From the NCBI GenBank assembly GCA_902475005.1, contig CABRXV010000061.1, positions 1 through 12,560 of the forward strand: a DNA stretch of 12,560 nucleotides, written 5' to 3'. The notes beneath the pieces are model-generated. The model had not been told where the DNA came from, did not search any database, and worked only from the letters and a program-made list of their open reading frames with translations. A program made the translations under genes and the position numbers. Within the stretch, counting starts at the first letter, position 1. Every line of letters starts with the position of its first letter. Positions 5,138-12,560 of the stretch are shown piece by piece. The stretch comes from CABRXV01 sp900754955 (GTDB lineage Bacteria; Actinomycetota; Coriobacteriia; Coriobacteriales; Eggerthellaceae).

Positions 5138-7360
5138 TCAACGCCCTTTTCGGATGCCTCCCTTATGCCCGTTGGCCTTGGGGATGGGACCGCGCGTCTT
5201 CTTTGCACGCGTATCACGGCCCTTCGCAGAGGAGGCGAAACCTTTCTCTGGACGGAACCCGCTTTTGCTCGAACGCGATGCGCCCTTATCGGAATACGTT
5301 GCATTCTCACCTGAGCGCGACACGCCCTTGCTGGAATGCGATGCGCTCTCGCCTGGACGCAACACGCCCTTGCTGGAACGCGTCGCACCTTTACCCGAGC
5401 GCGATGCGCCCTTGCCGCTACGCGATGCGCGTCCCGCAGCGGATCCCTTCCCTGCCTTGCCCGTGCTCTCGGCAGCGCGCGGCTTGCGCGGACGCACGAG
5501 GCACTTCTCGCCCCAGCCGATGAGGTCGGTGCGGCCCGCGCGGCGCAGCGCCTCCACCACGAGGTCGTAGTTCGCGGGATTGCGATACTGAATGAGCGCG
5601 CGCTGCAGCGCCTTCTCGTGAGCCGAACGCGGCACGTACACCTTCTCCATGGTGCGCGGATCGACGCCCGTGTAGTACATGCACGTGGAGATCGTCGAAG
5701 GCGTGGGATAGAAGTCCTGCACCTGCTCGGGGTTGTAGCCCATGTCGCGCACGTACTCGGCGAGCTCCACCGCCTCTTTGAGCGTGGAGCCGGGATGGCT
5801 CGACATGAGGTACGGCACGAGGAACTGGTTGAGGTGCGCCCGCTCGTTTTCGCGCGTGTACGCCTTCACAAAGCGGTCGTACACCGTGCGCGGGGGTTTG
5901 CCCATAAGGCACAGAACGGCGTCGGACACATGCTCGGGCGCCACCTTGAGCTGCCCCGACACATGGTGCTCGACGAGCTCGCGCAAAAAGGTGCGATCAG
6001 AGTCGAGCATCACGTAGTCGAAGCGAATGCCCGAGCGCACGAACACCTTCTTCACGCCGGGCAACGCACGCAGCTTGCGCAGCAGGCTCACATAGTCGGC
6101 GTGGTCGGCCTTGAGCGCGGGGCACGGCTCGGGCGCGAGGCAGCGACGGTCGGGGCACGCCCCCGCCGTGAGCTGTTTGGCGCAGGCAGGCGCGCGGAAG
6201 TTGGCCGTGGGGCCGCCGACGTCGTGGATATAGCCCTTAAACGCGGGGTCCTGCGTGATGAGGCGCGCCTCCTCGACAAGCGATTCATGGCTGCGCGCCG
6301 ACACGATGCGGCCCTGGTGGAACGTAAGCGCGCAGAACGCGCATTCACCGAAGCAGCCGCGGTTGCTCGTGAGGCTGAATTTCACCTCGGAAAGCGCCGG
6401 CACGCCCCCCGCCTCGTCGTAGTCGGGATGCCATGCGCGCGCATACGGCAGGCGGTACACCGCATCCATCTCCGCGGTGGTCAGGGGCTTTGCGGGCGGA
6501 TTCTGCACCACGAACTCGTGATCGGAATACGGCTCGACGAGGCGCTTGCCGCTGAGCGGATCGGCGTTGCGGTACTGCACGGCGAAGCTGCGCGCGTAGG
6601 CGAGCTTGTCGGCGCGCACCTCGCCCCACGAGGGCAAAAGCTCGTAGTCGTACACGTGCTCGAGCGAACGCACCTTGCACACCGTGCCGTCGATGAACGT
6701 CAGGTCGCTCACCGAAAGCCCCGCCGCAAGTGCGTCGGCGATCTCCACGATGGAGTGCTCCCCCATGCCGTACGAGACGAGGTCGGCCCCGGAGTCAAGC
6801 AGAATCGAGCGCTTGAGCGCGTCCGACCAGTAATCGTAATGGGCGAGACGGCGCAGGCTCGCCTCGATGCCGCCGAGCACGATCGGCGTCTTCTTGAACG
6901 TGCGGCGAATGAGGTTCGCGTACACCACCGCGGCGTGGTTGGGTCGCCGCCCCGCTTCGCCGCCCGGCGAGTACGCGTCCTGGTGGCGGCGTTTCCGCGC
7001 AACCGTATAGTGGTTCACCATGGAGTCCATGTTGCCCGCCGACACGAGGAACGCGAGACGCGGCTCGCCGAACACGGCGACAGACGCTTCGTCGTTCCAG
7101 TCGGGCTGCGCGATCACGCCGACGCGGTAGCCGTGCGCCTCGAGCAGCCGCGTGATGATGGCCATGCCGAACGAAGGATGATCGACGTACGCATCACCCG
7201 ACACGTACACGAAATCGACCGCGTCCCAGCCGCGCGCCTCCATGTCGGCGCGCGTGGTGGGCAGAAAGCGCTCGCGGGGAACGCGGGTGCAGGCGCGCGT
7301 GCGGGCGCGCCCTCCGTTCGCACCGCGGCTCTTTCCTTTGCTTCGCTCGTTGCTCGCCAT
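5138..7360 (-). CDS. ygiQ: YgiQ-family radical SAM protein with repetitive C-terminal tail
   Basis: Members of this family (UPF0313) bind a 4Fe-4S cluster and S-adenosylmethionine; the reaction is not established to my knowledge. The 740-residue product shows the YgiQ N-terminal domain (VDFVYVSGDAYVDHPSFG at 48-65; GGIEASLRRLAHYDYWSD at 163-180). It also has the radical SAM motif C336-x3-C340-x2-C343 in TSNRGCFGECAFC and a second Cys group at 393, 402, 407 and 413. The DFYPTPSTISTCMYYTG block lies near 549-565. The ATG at 7360 is chosen over an in-frame ATG at 7375 because only it has a good site (GGGAAGG, 6 nt away). The catalytic part ends near residue 630. Residues 645-714 are ten degenerate heptads of the type ASRSGKG, followed by a basic end (715-740). 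It lies 73 nt after tig with a hairpin between. Confidence 0.95.
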   Translation of the reverse strand: MASNERSKGKSRGANGGRARTRACTRVPRERFLPTTRADMEARGWDAVDFVYVSGDAYVDHPSFGMAIITRLLEAHGYRVGVIAQPDWNDEASVAVFGEPRLAFLVSAGNMDSMVNHYTVARKRRHQDAYSPGGEAGRRPNHAAVVYANLIRRTFKKTPIVLGGIEASLRRLAHYDYWSDALKRSILLDSGADLVSYGMGEHSIVEIADALAAGLSVSDLTFIDGTVCKVRSLEHVYDYELLPSWGEVRADKLAYARSFAVQYRNADPLSGKRLVEPYSDHEFVVQNPPAKPLTTAEMDAVYRLPYARAWHPDYDEAGGVPALSEVKFSLTSNRGCFGECAFCALTFHQGRIVSARSHESLVEEARLITQDPAFKGYIHDVGGPTANFRAPACAKQLTAGACPDRRCLAPEPCPALKADHADYVSLLRKLRALPGVKKVFVRSGIRFDYVMLDSDRTFLRELVEHHVSGQLKVAPEHVSDAVLCLMGKPPRTVYDRFVKAYTRENERAHLNQFLVPYLMSSHPGSTLKEAVELAEYVRDMGYNPEQVQDFYPTPSTISTCMYYTGVDPRTMEKVYVPRSAHEKALQRALIQYRNPANYDLVVEALRRAGRTDLIGWGEKCLVRPRKPRAAESTGKAGKGSAAGRASRSGKGASRSGKGATRSSKGVLRPGESASHSSKGVSRSGENATYSDKGASRSSKSGFRPEKGFASSAKGRDTRAKKTRGPIPKANGHKGGIRKGR
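5219..5428 (-). repeat. Degenerate 21-bp tandem repeat inside ygiQ (ten heptads)
   Basis: Ten consecutive 21-bp units encode heptads of the form A-S/T-R-S-G/S-K-G. The two upstream-most copies (ASRSGKG twice) are identical in protein and later copies drift (for example VLRPGES, VSRSGEN, GFRPEKG). The units lie in frame and end 26 residues before the stop. The tail is Ser-, Gly-, Lys- and Arg-rich, so basic and presumably disordered. Such an in-frame minisatellite can change copy number by slippage. Confidence 0.85.
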
Positions 7361-7366
7361 GTGAAA

Positions 7367-7373
7367 CCTTCCC
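7367..7373 (-). promoter_or_regulatory. Ribosome binding site deciding the ygiQ start
   Basis: GGGAAGG on the minus strand, 6 nt before the ATG at 7360. The alternative in-frame ATG at 7375 overlaps this site and has no purine-rich sequence of its own. The site lies only 7 nt from the foot of the 7381-7405 hairpin, so the hairpin could affect access to it. Confidence 0.7.
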
Positions 7374-7377
7374 ATAC

Positions 7378-7405
7378 AAAGGGAGCCGGCATCGAGCCGG
7401 CTCCC
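7378..7405 (-). terminator. Terminator-like hairpin between tig and ygiQ
   Basis: A perfect 10-bp GC-rich stem (GGGAGCCGGC at 7381-7390, GCCGGCTCCC at 7396-7405) with a 5-nt loop, followed on the minus strand by TTTGT. The stem is strong but the T run is short. It lies 28 nt after the tig stop and ends 20 nt before the ygiQ start, leaving no room for a promoter downstream. ygiQ must therefore be read through it or from a promoter inside tig, so it may act as a partial terminator or attenuator. Confidence 0.65.
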
Positions 7406-7433
7406 CGTCAATGCATCGTGTCGCGACGCCAAG

Positions 7434-8774
7434 CTACTCGGTTGCCTCCGACGCCTCGGCCGCAGGCGCTGCGGCGTCACCCACGCCCGCGATGTGGATG
7501 ATCGCGTGCTCGACGACCCACAGGTTCGCCTTCATGCGCTCGGCCGACTCACGCAGCGCGAAACCGCGGCCCGATTGCTCGTACTGCTTGCGCGTCTGCT
7601 TCGGGTTCACGCCGGGATTCATCGCATGGCACGTCGCCATGATGTCGTCGTCGGTGAGCACCATCTTCTCGTGACGGAACACCGCGTCGAGCGCGTAGCC
7701 CTGAACGAGCATCTCGCGCGTCTGCAGCATGAGCATCATGCCGAGCTGCTGCTCGCCGCCGTTCTCCTCGACGAACTCGTCCCACGCCTTGTTCTGCTGC
7801 TGAAGCTGCTGGCGCAGCTGCGTCATGAGGTTGCCGCGGGCCGACTCGTACACCTCGTCGGGAATGCTGCCCGTGAAGCGGCGGGCGAGCTCGGCGGCAG
7901 CGGCCTGGCGCTTGTACGCCTCGTACTGGTCCTTGTTCTGCTGCTCGAGCGTGCGGCGGATGTTGTCGCGCAGATCGTCGAGACTCTTGTAGAACGGCAT
8001 GTTCTTGGCGAGCCACTCGTCGTCGATGGTGGGCTTGGCCGGCTTCTGGATCTCCTTGACGGTGACCGTCGCCTCAACGACCTGGGTGTACTCGTTGAAA
8101 TCCTTGTCGAGGCCGGGACCCTCGAACGTGAACGTGCGCGTATCGCCCGGCTCCATGCCGATGATGCCCGCATCGAAGCCCTCGGGCATGTAGCCCTGGC
8201 CCACCACGTAGGTGCGCGCGTCGGCGGTGAGGCCCTTGAGCTCCTCGCCGTTCTCGGTGCAGCGCATGGCGATGAGGCAGCTGTCACCCTTCTCGACCGG
8301 CTTGGGATCAGCCGTCACGTACATGGTGTAGTTCTCGGCCATCTGGTCGATCTGCTGGTCCACGAGCGACTCGTCGAACGAGTAGGGCGGGATGGTGATC
8401 TCAACGGGATCGTACGAGGAGAGCTCGTAGTCGGGCTTGAGCGTCACCTCGAGGTCGAAGGCGAACTGGCGGTCGCGCTGGAACGGCGAGCGCGGCTGGG
8501 CCTTCGGCGGGAACGACGGAATGAGGTTCTTCTTGTCGAGCGCGAGCGGAACGAGCGCGTCGACGGCGGACTGCTCGACGATGGAGTCGAGGTTCTTGAT
8601 GCCCATGTGCTCCTCGGCCGCCTGAGCGATCGTCTTGCCGGGCTGCGGCTGCAGGCCCATCGAGTTCGCGAAGGCGAGCTGCGCGGAATGAAGCGCGTTG
8701 TTGACCTCCTCGGCGGTGGCGATGCACTCGAGGCGCACCTTGCCGTCAACTGGCTTCTTCTGACTTACTTTCAT
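7434..8774 (-). CDS. tig: Trigger factor, ribosome-associated chaperone (FKBP-type PPIase)
   Basis: Trigger factor meets nascent chains at the exit tunnel and has peptidyl-prolyl isomerase activity. The 446-residue product has the family layout: N-terminal domain (1 to about 115), an FKBP-like domain (about 155-240, with VVGQGYMPEGFDAGIIGMEPGD at 190-211) and a long helical C-terminal domain to about 430, then an Ala/Glu-rich tail. The start at 8774 is set by AGGAGG 9 nt upstream. A farther in-frame ATG at 8825 lies at the predicted transcription start and lacks a site. The canonical ribosome-docking signature GFRxGKxP is not seen; the matching place reads MGLQPQPGKTIAQAA (39-53). The usual clpP/clpX neighbours are absent downstream, where ygiQ follows. 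Confidence 0.9.
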   Translation of the reverse strand: MKVSQKKPVDGKVRLECIATAEEVNNALHSAQLAFANSMGLQPQPGKTIAQAAEEHMGIKNLDSIVEQSAVDALVPLALDKKNLIPSFPPKAQPRSPFQRDRQFAFDLEVTLKPDYELSSYDPVEITIPPYSFDESLVDQQIDQMAENYTMYVTADPKPVEKGDSCLIAMRCTENGEELKGLTADARTYVVGQGYMPEGFDAGIIGMEPGDTRTFTFEGPGLDKDFNEYTQVVEATVTVKEIQKPAKPTIDDEWLAKNMPFYKSLDDLRDNIRRTLEQQNKDQYEAYKRQAAAAELARRFTGSIPDEVYESARGNLMTQLRQQLQQQNKAWDEFVEENGGEQQLGMMLMLQTREMLVQGYALDAVFRHEKMVLTDDDIMATCHAMNPGVNPKQTRKQYEQSGRGFALRESAERMKANLWVVEHAIIHIAGVGDAAAPAAEASEATE

Positions 8775-8832
8775 CGGAAGGTTCCTCCTCTTGCTTCCCC
8801 TCTGCCGGGGGATCCTTTGGTGCATGGTGGCT

Positions 8833-8841
8833 ATTGTAGCA
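8833..8841 (-). promoter_or_regulatory. Extended -10 promoter for tig
   Basis: TGC directly followed by TACAAT (8841-8833) gives an extended -10 element with 5 of 6 bases of the core consensus. No recognisable -35 lies 16-19 nt upstream, which extended -10 promoters can tolerate. Transcription would start near 8826, giving a leader of about 50 nt to the tig ATG. It lies in the 109-bp gap after the permease gene. Confidence 0.55.
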
Positions 8842-8883
8842 GTATGAAAATGATGCGGCGCGACGATTGCATCGCAAGACGCG

Positions 8884-11800
8884 CTACTCGTTCGATTTCA
8901 AGCTCTCCACCATGTCGATGGCCTTGAGCTTGCGCCGCATCACGAGCATGACGAGCACGGTGAACACCATGGTCAGCGCGAAGGCGATGACGAAGCTCAG
9001 GGCGTGGATCTCGCGGCCAAACATCACCTGATCGACCTCGGCCGTCTGCACGACGAACGCCTCGAGGAAGATGCCGAGCACAAGGCCCGCCGCCGCGCCG
9101 ATGACCGAGAGGATCATCGTCTCGCGGAAGATGTAGGCGTTCACTTCCTTGCGCGTGAAGCCGAGCACCTTGAGCGTGGCGATCTCGCGGGCACGCTCGG
9201 TGATGTTGATGTTCGTGAGGTTGTACAGCACGACGAACGCAAGCGCGGCGGCGGCCACGATGAGCACGACCACCACCGAGTCGACGCTCGTGAGCATCGT
9301 ACGATACGAGTCGATCTGCTCGTCGTTGAAGCCGACCGTCTTCACGCCGCCGACGCCGAGCAGGCTCTCCGATAGATCGGCACGTGCCTGGACGTCGTCG
9401 GTCGTCTGCGCGTACACGGTGCCCCACGCGGCCGGCGCGCCGAACGCCTCCTCGTAGAGGGTCGGCGTGATGAAGAGGTACTGGCTCACGTAGTTCTCCA
9501 TGACGCCCGCGATGGGCAGCTCCACCGCCTCGCCCGTGGCGTTGCCGATGTCGTCCTCGCGATAGACGCTGATGACGTCGCCCTCCCCTAAGCCGAGTTC
9601 GTGCGCAAGCTTCTCGGACACGATCACGCCGTCATCGGAAAGCGCGAGAGCGCGCTGGCCCACGCGCTCGCGCATGAGCACGTAGTCGGAGGCGGTATCA
9701 GGATGCTCGGGCACCACAAGCTCGAGGCGCTGGTCCTTCGCGCCCTCCTGCAACGCGATGACGTTCGCCGTGTGCAGCCACTCGTAGGCGCCCACCGCTT
9801 CGGCGTCGCCGTCGAGCACGTCGTCGACCGCCGCGCGCGCCGCGGCAACGTCGCTGTCGACGCGCACCACCATGCTGTAGCGGTAGATCTGGTAGAACTG
9901 CTTGTCGATGATGTCGTTGATGGCGTTCTGCAACCCGAGACCCGTAAGCAGCAGCGCCGTGCAGCCCGCAATGCCGATGATGGCCATGAAGAAGCGCTGC
10001 TTGTAGCGGAAGATGTTGCGCATCGTCACCTTCCATGAGAACGAGAAGCGGCGCCACAGGGGGCGCACGCGCTCGAGCAGGATGCGCTTGCCCGCCTTGG
10101 GCGCACGGGGCTGCATGAGCGCGGCGGGCACCTCGCGCAGCGTGGAGGCCGCAGCCGCCCAGGTGGCCGCAAGCGTGATGCCGATGGCAAGCCCCGCCGA
10201 GAGCGCCGCAAGACCGGGGTCGATGGGCGTGGGCCGCTGCGGCACCGCGTACACGATGGCGTAGGCGTTCATGATGAAGTAGGGCAGAAACTGCGTGAGC
10301 GCCGCGATGCCCACCGCCGTGCCCACGCCGCTCGCAATGAGCGCGTAGATGAGGTACTTTGAGGTGATGCGCGCCTTGCCGTAGCCGAGCGCCTTGTGCG
10401 TGCCGATGAGCACGCGCTCCTCCTCCACCATGCGCGTCATGGTGGTAAGCGAGACGAGCGCCGCCACGAGGAAGAAGATGAAGGGGAACACCTGGGCGAT
10501 CTGGTCGATGCGGTTGGCGTCGGACTCGAAGCTCTCCGCCCCGATGAGCTTGGTGCGGTCGAGCACGTAGAGCTGCGGATCCTCGATCTCGTCGATCTGG
10601 CGCTGGGCGTCAGCGAGCTGCGGCTCGGCCTCGGCGAACCCGGCTTCGGCGTCGGCGCGCTGCTGCTCGAGCTCCGCACATCCGCTCTCGTAGTCGGCCA
10701 GGCCGCTCTCGTAGGCGGCGCGGCCCTCGGCGAGCTGCGCGCGTCCGCTCTCGAGCTGCGCGGCTGCCGCGTCGAGCTGTTCCTGCGCGTCGGCGAGCTC
10801 GGCCCAGCCTGCGTCGACGGCGACCTGCGCCGCGTCGAGGCTCTCGGACGTGGCGCCGCCGAGCTGCGCGTCGATCTGCGCGATGGCGGCTTCGAGCTGC
10901 GGGATGGCCTGCTGCGCTTGCGCAATCGTCGCCTCAAGCTCTTCGCGCGCGGGAATCTCCGCGAGCTGCGTCTCGAGTGCGGCTTTCTGGGCCTGCAACG
11001 CGGCAAGATCGGCATCGTAGGTTGGAGAAGAAGGATCGAGCGCCGCGATCTGCGCGTCAACGCGCGCGATCAGCGCTTCCAGCTGCGTGCGACCGCCAAG
11101 CGCAGCTTGCGCCTGCTCAAGCCCCGCTTGCGCCGCAGCGCGCTTACCCTGCAGCTCGTCGCGCAGCGCAAGCGCCTCGCGGCCCGCATCCACCTGCTCC
11201 TGCGCAGCCGTGAGCTCCGCCTCAGCGGCGGGTCGACGCGCCGCGAGCTCGGCTGCGCCCGCGTCGTATTCCGCCTGGCCGCTCGCCAGTTCCTGCTCGC
11301 TTGCCGCGATGGTGGCCGCCGCAGCGTCAAGCTGCTCACGTGCTTCGTCCAGCTGAGCCTCGGCGTCGGCGAGCTGGGCCTCGGCGTCGACTTTCTGTTC
11401 CTCGTAGCTTGCGCGCTCCTCGTCGAGCGCATCTTGCGCGCCGCCCTTCACGTCCTGCAGCCGCGCGGCGTTGAAGTCGCCCTCGAGCGCCTCGATGCGC
11501 GCGACCACCTGCGCCACCGTCTCGTCGTACGCAGCGCTCGACGCCGGCAGATCGCGCGCGCCTGCCACCGTGAGAAACGCTTCGGTGTAGGGCTGGTCGG
11601 CGTTGAAGTCGCTTTCTGGAACGAAGAGGAACTGGTCCACCGTGCCGCTGCCGAGCGAGGTGGTGCCGAGATTCGTCGGGGAGGCGTAGTACGAGCAGCG
11701 CGCGAAGCCGACGACGGTGAACTCCGTCACCTCGAGTGTGTCGGTGAGATCGGAGGTTCCCTCGCCGAGCGTCACCGTGTCGCCCACCGCCACGTCGGTA

Positions 11801-12276
11801 TCCATGACGACGTCCTCACCGAGCAGGCACTCCCCCGGTGCATCGGGCCAGGAGCCCTCGGTGAGCACGAGGCGGTTGATGTAGGCGGCATCGTCGGAGC
11901 GCGCCGTCTCCCCGTCGGACACGTCGGAGGCCTGCGCGGCATCCGTGTCGAGCGAATGCACGCGCACGACGTACTGGCTGCCGTCGATTTCGGCCATCGC
12001 ATCGGTCTCGTAGGCGGGCATGACGGCCTCAACGCCCTCCACGCTGCGTAGCTTCTCGATCTCAGCGTCCGAAAGGCCGAGCGTCGACATCACGCGGATG
12101 TCCATGAGGTTCGTGCCGTCGAAGTTCTCGTCAGCCGCGAGCTTCATGTCGGGCGCCGTCATGCGCAGGCCCGCATAGAAGCCCGCACCGAGCGCCGCAA
12201 TAACGGCAATCGCCACGAACCGCCCGACCGAGTGCGTGATCGAGCGGATGATTTCCTTGCGGAAGGAGCTTGCCAC
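8884..12276 (-). CDS. ABC3/FtsX-type transporter permease with long coiled-coil insert
   Basis: This is the membrane subunit of a MacB/LolCE-like ABC exporter; the substrate is unknown. The 1130-residue protein has a first membrane segment at about 18-38 and an extracytoplasmic region with MacB-PCD-like character (about 39-270). An Ala/Glu/Gln-rich coiled coil follows (about 281-566). Further segments lie near 595-613, 641-662, 688-710 and 763-783. A second outer region (about 784-997) precedes three C-terminal segments (998-1020, 1052-1074, 1092-1113). Two FtsX domains are visible; each has the cytoplasmic motif after its first helix (RVLIGTHKALGYGKARI at 621-637 and REIATLKVLGFTRKEV at 1030-1045). 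The GTG start at 12276 has GGTGGAG upstream and lies 3 nt after the ATPase stop. Part of the coiled coil (about 508-545) has seven-residue xLxxGxA repeats like those of YhgE/Pip proteins. Confidence 0.9.
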   Translation of the reverse strand: MASSFRKEIIRSITHSVGRFVAIAVIAALGAGFYAGLRMTAPDMKLAADENFDGTNLMDIRVMSTLGLSDAEIEKLRSVEGVEAVMPAYETDAMAEIDGSQYVVRVHSLDTDAAQASDVSDGETARSDDAAYINRLVLTEGSWPDAPGECLLGEDVVMDTDVAVGDTVTLGEGTSDLTDTLEVTEFTVVGFARCSYYASPTNLGTTSLGSGTVDQFLFVPESDFNADQPYTEAFLTVAGARDLPASSAAYDETVAQVVARIEALEGDFNAARLQDVKGGAQDALDEERASYEEQKVDAEAQLADAEAQLDEAREQLDAAAATIAASEQELASGQAEYDAGAAELAARRPAAEAELTAAQEQVDAGREALALRDELQGKRAAAQAGLEQAQAALGGRTQLEALIARVDAQIAALDPSSPTYDADLAALQAQKAALETQLAEIPAREELEATIAQAQQAIPQLEAAIAQIDAQLGGATSESLDAAQVAVDAGWAELADAQEQLDAAAAQLESGRAQLAEGRAAYESGLADYESGCAELEQQRADAEAGFAEAEPQLADAQRQIDEIEDPQLYVLDRTKLIGAESFESDANRIDQIAQVFPFIFFLVAALVSLTTMTRMVEEERVLIGTHKALGYGKARITSKYLIYALIASGVGTAVGIAALTQFLPYFIMNAYAIVYAVPQRPTPIDPGLAALSAGLAIGITLAATWAAAASTLREVPAALMQPRAPKAGKRILLERVRPLWRRFSFSWKVTMRNIFRYKQRFFMAIIGIAGCTALLLTGLGLQNAINDIIDKQFYQIYRYSMVVRVDSDVAAARAAVDDVLDGDAEAVGAYEWLHTANVIALQEGAKDQRLELVVPEHPDTASDYVLMRERVGQRALALSDDGVIVSEKLAHELGLGEGDVISVYREDDIGNATGEAVELPIAGVMENYVSQYLFITPTLYEEAFGAPAAWGTVYAQTTDDVQARADLSESLLGVGGVKTVGFNDEQIDSYRTMLTSVDSVVVVLIVAAAALAFVVLYNLTNINITERAREIATLKVLGFTRKEVNAYIFRETMILSVIGAAAGLVLGIFLEAFVVQTAEVDQVMFGREIHALSFVIAFALTMVFTVLVMLVMRRKLKAIDMVESLKSNE

Positions 12277-12279
12277 CGG

Positions 12280-12560
12280 CTACCACTCCACCGTTTCGGC
12301 CGAGGCGGGATGCGCGTTGAGCTCGACGCCCGCGACGCGCCCCTCGCGGATGCGGATGACGCGATCGGCGATGGCGGTGAACGCCGCATTGTGGGTGATG
12401 AGCACGACCGTCTTGCCCGTGCGGTAGCAGGTGTCCTGCAGCAGCTTGAGGATGGCCTTGCCCGTCTGGTAGTCGAGCGCGCCGGTCGGCTCGTCGCACA
12501 GCAAAAGCTTCGGGTTCTTCGCAAGGGCGCGCGCGATGGCGACGCGCTGCTGCTCGCCGC
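12280..12560 (-). CDS. ABC transporter ATP-binding protein, C-terminal part (runs off right edge)
   Basis: The last 92 residues of a LolD/MacB-type ATPase that would power the adjacent permease. Visible in order are the end of the ABC signature (GGEQQRVAIARAL, with the leading Gly split by the window edge), Walker B with catalytic Glu (LLLCDEPTGALD) and the D-loop. The H-loop His is in VVLITHN. The segment DRVIRIREGRV is typical of this subfamily. The Walker A half lies outside the window. The 3-nt gap to the permease indicates one operon and probably coupled translation. Substrate cannot be inferred from this fragment. Confidence 0.95.
   Translation of the reverse strand, partial: GEQQRVAIARALAKNPKLLLCDEPTGALDYQTGKAILKLLQDTCYRTGKTVVLITHNAAFTAIADRVIRIREGRVAGVELNAHPASAETVEW

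Noticed and set aside
5130..5150. Hairpin GGGCGT-CCTCA-ACGCCC followed by TTTT at the ygiQ stop
   Set aside because: The T run is on the plus strand, where no gene is transcribed toward it. On the minus strand it lacks a T tract, so it is not a ygiQ terminator. The 6-bp stem can easily be chance.
5336..7501. A 721-codon plus-strand open frame opposite ygiQ, and similar frames at 7494-8927 and 10396-12051
   Set aside because: Arg/His/Val/Leu-rich shadow translations opposite conserved genes. Their length comes from scarce stop codons in high-GC DNA.
8858..8875. Small hairpin (GCGATG-CAAT-CGTCGC) just after the permease stop as a terminator
   Set aside because: The stem has only 6 pairs with one G-U, and no T run follows directly. 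Too weak to call.

Overview
The window is a GC-rich chromosomal segment in which every supportable gene lies on the minus strand. It holds a long run of universally conserved ribosomal protein genes, two housekeeping genes (trigger factor and a YgiQ-type radical SAM protein) and an ABC exporter. GC-rich third positions, frequent GTG starts, the L24 form with a CxxC/CxxC tail and the style of the exporter suggest a high-GC Gram-positive. My best guess is Actinomycetota, class Coriobacteriia (Eggerthellaceae-like). This placement is inference from composition and protein style, not from a database match.

Layout in transcription order, right to left. At 12560-8884 lies an ABC exporter: the end of a LolD/MacB-type ATPase (cut by the window edge) and, 3 nt later, a 1130-residue ABC3/FtsX-type permease with a coiled coil of about 285 residues inserted in its first extracytoplasmic region. 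At 8838-7434 lies tig with its own extended -10 promoter. A terminator-like hairpin (7381-7405) sits just upstream of the ygiQ ribosome binding site. ygiQ (7360-5138) ends in a tail of ten degenerate heptad repeats. A 954-bp gene-free stretch (4184-5137) follows. It holds a 46-bp imperfect inverted-repeat pair resembling a small non-autonomous element, a G-tract block with G-quadruplex potential, a near-consensus sigma-70 promoter (TTGAAA-N17-TATAAT) and a structured leader of about 225 nt.

That promoter drives rplB-rpsS-rplV-rpsC-rplP-rpmC-rpsQ-rplN-rplX, packed with short gaps or overlaps. The usual first half of the S10 operon (rpsJ, rplC, rplD, rplW) is not upstream of rplB, so the cluster is split at the rplW/rplB junction. 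After rplX the run is punctuated again: a 12-bp-stem intrinsic terminator is followed at once by a plausible promoter and a leader with two abutting hairpins, then rplE, which runs off the left edge. The spc-type genes from rplE onward therefore look like a separate transcription unit.

I see no clear new multi-gene system. No tRNA, rRNA, CRISPR array, transposase or phage gene was found. The most unusual material is non-coding (the 4764-4984 inverted-repeat element, the G-tract block and the two ribosomal leaders), along with three protein oddities: the YgiQ repeat tail, a trigger factor lacking the canonical ribosome-docking motif, and the permease coiled coil.
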